Assembly (NCBI RefSeq): GCF_036669915.1 | Contig: NC_089321.1 | Span: forward strand, 5,108,415-5,172,414 | Direction of reading: 5' to 3' | DNA length: 64,000 nt | DNA from: Pocillopora verrucosa | Lineage: Eukaryota; Cnidaria; Anthozoa; Scleractinia; Pocilloporidae | Shown: positions 45,150-55,605 of the stretch, piece by piece | Numbering within the stretch: position 1 is the stretch's first letter | Layout of the letters: every line of letters begins with the position of its first letter | The notes under the pieces: generated by a model | The model's database searches: none | What the model saw: the letters and a program-made list of their open reading frames with translations, nothing else | What the model was told of the DNA's origin: nothing | Made by a program: the position numbers and the translations under genes

Positions 45150-46540
45150 AATGAGCCCCAAATAACTTTCTCTTTGACAGGTATCAGATGTTTATAGGGA
45201 CTTTCCCTTGTTAAGAAGTGATTCCTGTTTTGAAAGTTCAGTCGTACGACGGGGTCAAAAGTTTAATAGGCTTGTCAAGGAGAGAACATTCGTAAACGTT
45301 CTTGTTTGCTCTCTTTATAACCGAGAACCTAAAAATATACTGCAATTCCCGCAATCGACCGGAATTAAGCACACTCTAGTAGTCAAACAATATTGGCGGC
45401 ATTTGGAAACGTTTTCAGGCGTACCTCATATCATGTTGATTTTAAGGGAAAAACCCCATTGAGCAGTTTCAATTTCGAACACAACCATTCAATAAAAAAC
45501 AGCGGAAAAGTATTGAGGCCGTTGAAGTGATTGATTGATATTTTTTCATGATCACTTTCCTAGCATTTATCTTTATGTTTACAATGCGTTGCGTCAAACA
45601 TGACAGATGAAGAGAATTCAACACGAATTGTTTTACATAGTAAAGTTTAATTTATACATATCCGCACAAACCGAAGATGGTCCTATAAATAGATCGTGCG
45701 TTGGTCATTTACATCTACAAACTGAAGAATGACCTTTGGAATACCGTGCCTTAGTCGAATAATGTAGTTTATCTTCTGTTCTCTTTAAGTTTAGTTCTGT
45801 TTTCTTTAAACGCGCAGGAAATAATTTCTGATGTAAACATCGCATTTCGAAATTGAAAATGAAAGTGCTGTGTAAGCAACTTCAGTCGTACCACGCTTGA
45901 TGTTTATCACGTAAATATATGGCAAATATATGTGGCATATGGAGGCAAACTTAAAGAAAGAGAAACTCCGTGGAATTATGAAACAAAACTGTCATCTAAG
46001 TACTTACAGCTCCGTTTATAAGTTATCTTTCATAAGCGCTACACCATGTTTAATAAATGCGTTTAGTGTTACGTAATGATCTATTTTTAAAAGGATCTGT
46101 CGCTTATAATGGTCGTGCAAAGTGGTAAACCACTTCACTTTGGCACTTGACACTCCACTTTCTTTATGGCCACAAGAAGCCACAAGAAACTTTTGCTATG
46201 GTTTCGGGCATTTGTCTTCAGGTACATCAGAAGCGACGAACTGTTCGTTCAACAACCAGTTTTACACAATGAAGGTCGGTTGTCGTGAGCTGCAGCGTCA
46301 ACAAATATATTCTACGCGTCCTTTCTATAAAGCATCCGCTTTGACACAACATGCTCAGGCTTTGCATTGAGGGACTTAGAAAGCATGTTTCAAAAAGTCG
46401 TTTTCACTAATCCATGAAAGGTAATCTTTTCCTACATTGACGAAGCTGAAAGTGGCCTTAATTCTCTGTAAAACGGAAAACTCCCAGGGTCAACGTGAGA
46501 TTACTGGCGTGTAATTTTTGGAAATAATTTAAGCCAAAGA
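45150..46540. repeat. Copy 1 of a ~1.4-kb diverged tandem duplication
   Basis: Ordered blocks recur in copy 2: CAGATGTTTAT then GGGACTTTCCCTTG, AGGGAAAAACCCC at 45445, TTTTTCATGATCACTTTCC, CCTATAAATAGA at 45684, GAAAATGAAAGTGCTGTGT at 45856, GGTTTCGGGCATTTGTCTTC, and TGAAAGGTAATCTTTTCCTA. The matches are separated by strongly diverged sequence. No frame is conserved between copies. Confidence 0.75.
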
Positions 46541-46559
46541 TGCTAAGTCTGCAATGTGT

Positions 46560-48150
46560 TTTAAGTTTGTTTCCTTGTCAGTTGAATGAGCCACAAACAC
46601 CTTTCTGATTGACGCGTTTCAGATGTTTTGTCGGAATAATGAAAGCAATTGAATCAAAATAGTAACTTTCTGCTATCTTTCATTTCAGTTGAAATAACCG
46701 GGACTTTCCCTTACAGTCTGAAGAGAAATGCTTTCATAAGCCGAAACATTTATGAGGGCTCTTTTTATAATTGGTACCAAAAATAAATCACCTTGTTGTC
46801 ATATTACAACTGCAGTCAACCGCACCAGATCACGCTATGGTGGCCATTAAATATCGGTAGAAACAAGAAACGTATGTAGGTTTCAAATTTTCGAGGGAAA
46901 AACCCCGCTTAAGTGGTTTCAAATTTGTCGTTCAGTCAAAAGGAGATAAAATTCCGTTTTAAAAAATTAAAAACATGAAGTTTTTCAGCTTTAATAAAGC
47001 GACGTAAAACTGCTGAGGCTATGTAATGATTACTTAAAAGTTTCTCGTAGCATCTCTTGTTCAAGGGATCGAATAGCCTTGTTTCATGATCACTTTCCAA
47101 GCATATATTATATACGCTTTCGACGCGAACTGTCTGTCAAGCAGAGCACACAATTCATTTACACAAGCGCACATGCGTAGGTCCTATAAATAGAACTTAT
47201 AATCAGTTCTGTTTCTTCCCACAAATTGTGGAATGTCCTTTGAAAGACTTGCAAGAGTGACCAGTGGGGTCAATAATCTCATCCTTCAAATTTACTTTTG
47301 TTTTTGTCAATCCCGTAAAAAATTATTTCAACTGTAAACATCACATTTCAAGTTGAAAATGAAAGTGCTGTGTTAGCATGTCTGCGTTTTGGTATTGTGT
47401 CAGTACGAAACCGCGTTGATAATTATCGTCTTGTATGTATAATTATCGCTTTGTATGTATCGCATATGGAGGGGAAGAAAGGGAAATTCCCGAGGAATCT
47501 TAAAATAGAAAAACTGGTATCTGATCACTTTGGTTCTGAGTTCTTTATAGCCAAAAGATTCCACTAGACACTTTTTGCTGGTGTTTCGGGCGTTTGTCTT
47601 CAGGAACACCAGAAACAATAAATTTTCGGGTCGGTTGCTGTGAGTTGCTTCATCATCACACTTTTTTTCCCGCAGCACTTATCGGAAATTTTTGTAAAAC
47701 TTCCGGCACTTGGGCTAAAGCACTTTCCCAATTTCTGAACAATTTTAACAGCACACCACACGCACAAACCCAGACTTGCACCAATCACGTGCTTCAAAAG
47801 TGCAAAAATACAGACGTCATGTTGTTGCAGGCGTTGCGGTTGACAGGGGTCATATTGTCTCTTTCTCATAGAGCATCTTTAATTTATAAGGGAAAAACCC
47901 CTTGTTTTTTATTTTAATGAAAATGAAAGGAAATATTTGTCTGCATTGACGAATCTAGAAGAAGCTGTGAGCAGGCTTTGCGGTTGACAGGGGTCATATT
48001 GTTTCTTTCTTATTAAGCACCTTTCATCTCCAAGGGAAAAACCCCTTGAAAATGAAAGGAAATATTTGTCTGCATTGACGAATTTAGAGGAAGCTGTTAT
48101 TACTCTATTAAACGGGAAAAGTTCCAAGGTCGACACGTGATTGTTTTATC
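46560..48150. repeat. Copy 2 of the diverged tandem duplication
   Basis: Same block order as copy 1: GTTTCAGATGTTTTG then GGGACTTTCCCTTA, AGGGAAAAACCCC at 46903, TTTCATGATCACTTTCCAAG, CCTATAAATAGAA at 47188, GAAAATGAAAGTGCTGTGT at 47356, GTTTCGGGCGTTTGTCTTC, and TGAAAGGAAATATTTGTCTG. It contains a further local duplication of about 140 bp (47829-47970 and 47975-48110) sharing GCGGTTGACAGGGGTCATAT and AGGGAAAAACCCCTTG. Confidence 0.75.
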
Positions 48151-48547
48151 GAATGTTATTGGATCTTAAGGTGTAGAGTGAGGGAGCATCACGTGATAAA
48201 CTTACACAAATTTTTATCGTAACATCAAAAAAGATTGGATTTCTACCCTCTGACTTAGCAAAACAAAAGACAAAGCGTTTCCAAGAAATCTGATTTAGTT
48301 TAAAAAATGTTTTGCGTTTGCACATTGACAATGATCGCGTCAGCATCTGTTTCCGTGCTCTGTCCCTCTGAGCTTTATTTCAATAAAAAGTCCAATCTAC
48401 CTCGAGGTTTTTGAGTGGGTGAAACCGAAAAATTCTGCTGTGAACAGATAAAGTAACCACAAATATCGGAATGCTAAACAGGAAGTTAGAAGGAAGGATG
48501 AGACTTGACACGTTTTTCAACATGATAGTCCCTTTGTCCCTGAATAA
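48151..48547. other. Non-coding stretch, nothing recognised
   Basis: No coding potential or repeat boundary seen. Confidence 0.4.
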
Positions 48548-48585
48548 ATGCTTGCTCATCACATTCGAAAGTGATGACCAAGCAT
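48548..48585. repeat. Short hairpin
   Basis: Arms 48548-48562 and 48571-48585 are reverse complements (14 of 15) around an 8-nt loop ATTCGAAA. Confidence 0.65.
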
Positions 48586-48710
48586 ATTGAAAAACGATAA
48601 CGAAGCATTTTTTTAACCCGTCACATGATTGTATGAACTAGAATTTTTCTCTCAGCAAGACTGAGAGCCAGGCTACCGCAATTAATGTTGAATATTTTTG
48701 CCTTATTCAT

Positions 48711-48862
48711 CTGGCTCCGGTTATTCGAAGATCGGATAACGCTATCCATTGGATAAATCTCTATCTGGTGGATAACGCTATACGTTTTGCCATCACTTAT
48801 CCGCTGGATAGCGATTTATCCGTTGGATAGCGTTATCCACTCTTTATACAACTGGGCCCTGG
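48711..48862. repeat. Small MITE with GGATAACGCTATCC motifs
   Basis: GGATAACGCTATCC near the left end and its exact complement GGATAGCGTTATCC near the right end bracket several further GGATAA / TTATCC blocks, making the whole strongly self-complementary. The outermost bases (GGCTCCGG, CTGGGCCC) are only loosely inverted. Confidence 0.7.
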
Positions 48863-49638
48863 ACCGTCAAGGCTCTTTCATGTTCCATCCATGATGTACA
48901 GAGAAAACTTAATCGCCAGGATTCTTCTTAAAATTACTTCATTGCCATTGCTTTAATTCTAGGTGCATATAATATAAACTGCTTCAAAAACAAAAAAAAA
49001 CAAACAAAAAAAAGACTATGATATAATTAATTGACTTTCTCCAACCTTTTTTTTTTATCATCTTTATGTCTGCTTTCTGACTAAGTCAATTTTTCTAAGT
49101 TTCCGACCAAGCATAAGCAGTTTTTTCGTACACAAGCATACTCTCTCTCTCTCTCTTTCTGTCTCTCACTTCCTAAATCACAGTTAGTTCCATATGAAAT
49201 TGCTAAGAATTTTTTTTTTGTAGTTTTGGATAGGATTTTTGTAAACAAAAGAAGTAGCCTTGAGCACGTAGTCTTAACGGAACGAAACATACGCATGGGC
49301 GTGTGAGCTGCTTTACTGTGAAAACGATCTTTAGTGGGCATTCAAAATCATCTATAACTGGAAACGTACATATCAGAGGGGAGCCCTGTGCCAGGGGTCG
49401 GAATGTGAAATCACAGAGATGAGGTTTAAAGTTAAATCCTAGAGAATTATATCTGCCGGTCAATGTAGAGACTTCTAAGGTATGTATGCTTGAGTTTATA
49501 GGTCATCAAATTTTTTTTGCTCGTGTACGACTGGTCTGAACACTTCGTGTCACTGAATATGTCCTGGTTAATCTGGAGAAGATCAACTCAACTCCGGTTA
49601 TCAGCTCACATTCCAAGACAGTCTCTATGAAAATGAAT

Positions 49639-49639
<1 letters not shown>
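48863..49639. other. Non-coding stretch with simple repeats
   Basis: A-rich simple sequence lies at 48988-49014 and a (CT)n tract at 49140-49168. Nothing else is recognised. Confidence 0.5.
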
Positions 49640-49687
<48 letters not shown>

Positions 49688-49830
49688 TATAACAGGGTAA
49701 TTTAGTATCATCAACTGAGTTTATAACATAAATTAGCTACCGTAAAGAGTTTCAAAGCTGACGTTTCGAGCGTTACCCCTTCGTCAGAGTGAATGAAGTA
49801 ATTTACGGTCACATGAGCGGGTACTCGAGG
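49640..49830 (+). repeat. Penelope-type dispersed repeat copy
   Basis: Module order is GGGGGTAAGTTTCTAAAGAA, GAGAGTATAACAGGGTAATT, ATCAACTGAGTTTATAACAT, then GCTGACGTTTCGAGCGTTAC. The complement of the last block is the hammerhead-like core (CTGACGA ... GCTCGAAACGTCAGC). It is an oppositely oriented sibling of 31112-31320. Confidence 0.7.
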
Positions 49831-51544
49831 GGCACTGGGAACAAACATGTTACTATATGAAAAAACACGACATAACGACATAAGTTTACAACCACAGCTC
49901 TAGCGCTCGTTTTAATCACGATAACCGAGGTAAGTCTGTAAAAACGATGTGAAAAAAAGCGGTTTTCATCCTGTCCATATAACTATTGCTTGTTGTACTT
50001 CGCGAAACGAAACGAAGCAAAATGCATCATAATCCATATGTGTGTGACGAAAATTGAAGCTTAAATGCTTTGTAAAGCGTTTCGTTATTTAGATTTAAGT
50101 CATTTTCTAGCTAACTGATCAGGACTTTACATAATGGAGTGTTCAGTCGAAGTTCATGCTTGTGGCTACGTAATTTTGGCAAGCAATTGCACCATACTCT
50201 GTTGGTGACGATTGATTTCGGCAGCGGTAGGCTGGGAAGGGAAATAAATTTGTTCCAAGGGGGTAAGTGACAGTTAAAAATTTGTCCTAGTAAGACGCCT
50301 GCATTATAGGCTGGAAAATTTCAGAAAGCCTAATCCTTTTGCTATCCATAATCACTACGAGAGATTTGAAACGTCCTTTGGACCGAGAACCACTGGAACG
50401 AGACGTAACAATATATTATTAACAGCATAAGCACTTTGCTGGAAATGTTTATCTGACTAAAGTTACTGATTGATATTTTCGATGTCGATCCTCATAGATC
50501 GTAACTGACATCGAAAACGTCTGAGTTTTTCCTTTAAGTTTTGTACTTCATAGAATAGCTTACCGCAAAATTACTTTTAAGGTTAATTGCGAGGGAATAA
50601 GATTTTTCTTGGATATACGCACGATACGAGTGAGACATTTGAAACAGTGAGTGTTTTTGCTCGGCGGTTTTAATGTATTTTCTGGGATACTTCTGAAACT
50701 GTTTGAGAAAACATTACTAAAATATCTTAGCGAGACAGCTTGAACGGACATGACACCACAACTCCAAGAATAACATTTGGGACTCAAGGAGCCACATTGG
50801 TTTCCCCTTTTATATATTACCCAGAAATTTAAAATAACTTCTGGTTATATTTTTTAGTTACTGTGGCTAGCTTCTGTCAAGAAACCACAACTAACTTGTG
50901 ATGTGAACCGAGAAAACCTTGCTAAACTGAATTACCTCTGACAAAAGTGGAGATCGTCGTTTATCAACTACAGGGTAAGAAGGTTTTCTATTTTTACCTT
51001 TTACTCTAAGCGAGTTGGCCGCTATGGTATTCAGTTGACTCACTGCTGCTATTGGTTACTCGCTGACATTTTGGATCGACAGTCTTAAAAACAAAGATAA
51101 AGATAATCGATTTATCTTTCACCATTCTTTGTTGGCAAAAATCAGTTCAACTAGCCTGTGACCAGGCTGAAACGCAAGCGACGAACCCGCACGTTTCAAG
51201 TCGGTGAACGATTTGAGCGCACGAAAATGAGAGCTCTCGACGGCTTAGTGGGTTTCGCCGCCCGTGTTGCAGTGATAATAAGAGGCTGCTCTCAGGCTTC
51301 AGTAGCAATACCTGGAAAACTAGAGTTGGACTGTAGCACTCAAAGTTGAATTCGTGTTGATAACAATAATGTGTTGGGATGATTTTTGATGTTAGCATGC
51401 ATTATGTTCATCCAAAACCTTACTGAGGCCATGTATAGAATTATCTTCAGTTGGTAATTAATTTTATTCAAGCTACTGCCCAGAAAACTATGGAGGAGCT
51501 GATGGTATTAGTAGTGATGGTGATAATAATGTAAATAATAGGAA
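49831..51544. other. Non-coding stretch, one small hairpin
   Basis: 11-bp arms TTTTCGATGTC (50477-50487) and GACATCGAAAA (50508-50518) form a hairpin. No gene is recognised. Confidence 0.45.
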
Positions 51545-51552
51545 TGATAATG

Positions 51553-51594
<42 letters not shown>

Positions 51595-51617
51595 GTAATA
51601 ATTATAATAATAATAAT
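51545..51617. repeat. (AAT)n microsatellite
   Basis: A near-pure TAA/AAT trinucleotide run with a few interruptions. Confidence 0.95.
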
Positions 51618-52469
51618 CGAAATAAACCAAACGGTCGGATGATTTTGGTTTTGTCACGGTAAACTTTACCTGATACCCTCTTATGGTCTTCCCTTCATAC
51701 TCTGTTGGCGACGAATAATACTCCCTCCATTCTTCCTGAAAACGAGTAATGCTACCTCCATTCCTCCCCCCAATATCCCCTGCACTAATTTTAGTTGTCT
51801 ACTTGCTTCCATTAACTGCCTGACAATGAACCTTCTTAAATTGACAACAGTCCTGGGTTTCTAAGGTAACCTCTGATAACAATTGCCCATTTTTTGTAAT
51901 GGTACGGAAGAGTTTCCTTTCGTTTTTGCGGGTATTTTCTAAGAAAAACCGACAAAACTATTGAAAAATCATCACGGATCGTCGTTTGATTTGCAACAGT
52001 CATTACAGGCGGAAGAATTTGTCGTATTTCATTACCATTTGAAACGAATGGGTGAGCAATATTACGTTGATGCGGTTGGCTCACCAAAATGAATGCGTTA
52101 AGCCAGAGCTCCGCTTTTTTTTTGACTTGTCACGCAATCACAACTTTTGAACATGGCTGGAGTTATCGTGGGTAAATCGTTTAAAACATGAGTTGGGTTT
52201 GACGGTGGTTCGTAACATTGATAAATGCATGGCGGAAATCCAATCGAAATTCTAATATGGCTTCGAGCCTTGGGGGAATAAAACGAAATAAATAAATTAT
52301 TCTTCCCTCAACCTCAAATGTGATTTTATTGGTTTTATCCCTGAGCCTCGGACCGAGGCCAATCAACTTCCTTATGACCATGTGATGTTTGTCAATCCCT
52401 GAAATCAGTTAAGGGCGTTTCTGTCATCAAAATGCTGAACTAACCCATCTGGTTCGATCTGCTTTTCAG
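51618..52469. other. Non-coding stretch, nothing recognised
   Basis: A 66-codon minus frame at 52181-52381 has no domain. Nothing else is supported. Confidence 0.4.
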
Positions 52470-52699
52470 TCGAACCAGGATTGGTCACAAGTTACGCTTT
52501 AAAGCAGCGATTCGCCTGCTGAAGGTAAGGTTCATTCTGTTGAACATCATGTTTCTCGATAGTCCCAGTTGTGTACTGGTTATTGCAATGATATTTTGTA
52601 TATTATGTCACACAGAAAGAGGCCATCGATGGAACTCATCAGAAAGCAGCAGAACATCATAGTAAAGAAGGTCTTCTCTCAAAAGTTATAATACGTTAA
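52470..52699 (+). other. Candidate pair of small exons
   Basis: A segment 52470-52524 after acceptor CTGCTTTTCAG ends at GAAG|GTAAGG. A second, 52616-52699, follows TATTATGTCACACAG. Joined at phase 0 they read a charged helical peptide (LRFKAAIRLLK then KEAIDGTHQKAAEHHSKEG) ending in TAA. No start exon or family is recognised, so this could be chance. Confidence 0.25.
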
Positions 52700-53739
52700 A
52701 CAATCCGCATAAAACATACATTATGATCGCAGTAGTTCTTTTATCTACATATGGCTAAAAGAAACAGCCGACCGAAGCCTCTCGTTTGCAATAACATACA
52801 ATGTACTGATAAAGGCAATGGTTGTCTGTTGCCTCGCACGAGTGTTGAGTTTCCAAACGCGAAATAAGGATTAAAATTTCGACGTAAATGATTCCTAAAA
52901 TCGTCGTTGTTTCATGTCAATTGCGCTTGGGATTTGTTCAAAGCGGTTCGTTTATCCGGCCTTCAATCTGTCAGCAGAGTGCTCGACTAGCATGACAATT
53001 TCGATCGAAGTTTTGTTGATTCAAGTCGTGTTATTTCTTGTTCTAATCTAAATCAGTCACCAGCATAGAAAGTGAAAAAAATTTAGGTAATGCTGGTCAA
53101 TGTTTACAAGCGTGACCGTCTTGCGTGAGGGTTTTTCCCATCTGTTTGTTTCCTTATCTGACGCTCTTACGTGTCGGTCATTTGCATAAATATTCTTGCC
53201 ACAAACAAATGTTATTTAACTGAGTCGTTTTCGATAGGAGTCGTGGATTATGATCGTCAGATATTTTCTCCATTTCTTTGAAGCGTCTATTTACCCTTTT
53301 ACATCGAAATAAATGTGACTTTTCTCACCGATTGTAACGTTCTTTGTGCTACTACAACTACAATGACCACTGGTGCTTCACTACAACGACTGCTACTAAT
53401 ATGAGTATGACTAATGATCGCTGATACTTCTACCTGCATTTTGGGAAAAATTTTTTTACTGCTCCTGGAGGCAGTAAAATGGCATTGGCATGTTGGTGAA
53501 TACTTCTGACTGCCGGGCGTCTAATCTGTTTGATATTGTACCCAGCAGTCTGATCAGAAGCGGTAGAATTTTTTAATTGTGTCTTCTATTTGTCTAATTT
53601 ACAATATGTAAATCACTTCAAGTTCACAACGCTTTTGGAATACAAATTTGGGGCAACGCGAAACTATTGGATAGTTAAAAACAAAAGCTCACAAATACAA
53701 TGAATGCCAACTGAATACAAAAAATTACACATACAAGGC
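52700..53739. other. Non-coding stretch, nothing recognised
   Basis: No supported feature. Confidence 0.4.
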
Positions 53740-53990
53740 ATTTTAAAGAAATTTGGGAAAAATACAACACTGCATAATTTTGTGTTGTTTCTTTGGAGAA
53801 GTCATTTCAAAAACTCGTGCTTCGGGTTTCATCAGGTTTCCAAACGCGAAGACTTTTTCCTTGCGGAAATATCTAAATAAGTTTGATCTGCACATCGTGG
53901 AAACTTTGAATAAGAAAACTGTATTTATTCGAAAAGAGATCATTTTATCATTTCAATCAGCGACAAATGCTCAAAAGAGCAGCTAAATTT
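53740..53990 (-). repeat. Possible retroelement-derived repeat with CTGATGA/GAAA core
   Basis: On the minus strand 53836-53801 reads CTGATGAAACCCGAAGCACG, then AGTTTTTGAAAT. This is again a CUGAUGA / GAAA spacing reminiscent of hammerhead cores, though the intervening stem is poor. Confidence 0.35.
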
Positions 53991-55111
53991 GCGAAGCGAG
54001 CAATGTCCGAAATACGATACGTTAAGTTTATCAGTGTGGCGCCATTCAATGGAATGTGGAGTGGTGGAATGGCGGAATATTCTACAACGCTGAATGCCTT
54101 ATTGTATGAAACAAAAGTCTCACAAAAATAGAATTGCAATGAAATGAGAAAATGATCTATCATCAACAGGCAAATCAATATTAAAAGAAGGCTAGTTTAA
54201 TCATTATAGGAGCCTAGGGATAGTTCGTCATAGGAACAGTGTGGTTCTTGAGCTAGCCCCTATAAGTTATTATTACTATTACTTTTATCATCATCATCAT
54301 TATCATCATTATAATTACTCTTATTTTTATCATTAATATGATAACTTGTTACCATTTCATTAGTAGTTGAGTGTCAACTATTCACTATATTCTTGAATCA
54401 TCTTTCTCTTGAGGAGCAGGGCTCTCATAAGTATGTGGGATGCGGCAGGTTTTCCGTTTTGCACGTGAGACAAATCTTCTGCAACGCTACCTCATCACTA
54501 TACAACCCTGGTTCTTTTCAGTGCTACAAAAAATTGTGCTATATCAGTAGCCATTAGCAGTCTTAACTGCCTATTTTTTGAAGATGTTAACGAATCACCA
54601 GATATTTTCACTCATTTCATATCATCAATGTTTCTCCATATGTTCACTGATTGCATAGGCGGAAAATATTGATTATTAAAAACCCTTTTGTTTACTTCGT
54701 TCTCTTTCAGTAGGAAGCTGACAAGGAAAGTTGAACCGTGGTTTTAAATTAAATCCCAAAGTAGAAATTCAGAGGTAAGGTTGATTTGCATATTCTTTGT
54801 TAAAATCTCCATCTGGGGTATATCAGCCGGCTCTTAAATTACAAACTGACAAATTCTACCGGGTTAGAGATTGAGTGTGATGAGTGTTATAAACTGCGGA
54901 TCAGCAGAACGCAGAACCTTCGCAACCAGCGGAACCTGCGGAACCATTAGTTTTTATTGTAATAAAACATCATAATGAAATAAATTAAAAGCTTAAAATA
55001 CTTAACATGGGTCGAAATTTCGTTACCGGTTATAAAGAAGATAACATTAAAAGAGAAATGTTTTTTTTTTTGTTATCTACCCTGACCCATAACCACAGGA
55101 CAAATGAATTA
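53991..55111. other. Non-coding stretch with simple repeats
   Basis: A (TCA/TTA)n microsatellite lies at 54286-54330. No genes are seen. Confidence 0.5.
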
Positions 55112-55165
55112 AAGGGGTAAGTTTCTAAAGAAATTGTGGTGCTGCTTCAGTCGAAGAGTATAAAC
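55112..55165 (+). repeat. Tail fragment of the Penelope-type repeat
   Basis: Reads GGGGTAAGTTTCTAAAGAAA, then TGTGGTGCTGCTTCAG and AGAGTATAAAC, matching the 5' module of 49640-49830. Confidence 0.6.
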
Positions 55166-55605
55166 AAAGGAGACGCACTTTAAAATATGAGATTTTTGTC
55201 TTTGTTTGGAGGATACGTTTTAAAAGCGCAGCCCACTACTACTTATAATTACATATTTAAAACTCTCTTAATCATTATTCATGCATGATTGACCAACTTA
55301 CAAACATAACTTTGAAGTCAGTTTTGTCATGGTCACTCGGCATTTATTGAACGAGCATTCTCTTACGGGGAAACTCGAATTATTGCATTAAACTATTTAA
55401 TAAAGCTGCACTAAATTGTAAGATAATTAGGAATGAAAGGCAACTGACTCCAGTACCAGTGCTGGGATCCGTACCTCCGTGTAAACAATGGGGGAAAAAG
55501 ATGTATATCCGAAGAAAAGTGTTAAAAGGAAATATTTAACGTTGTATTAGATGTTGTAGTGCTTGCTACTTAAGTAAGTAAGTTTTCGACACATTTCTTC
55601 CATAG

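Noticed and set aside
45208..47917. Short open frames in the two copies of the 45-48 kb duplication
   Set aside because: The longest frame in copy 1 is broken or shifted in copy 2. The small shared peptide (SSGT then GC-EL) simply reflects a conserved DNA island.
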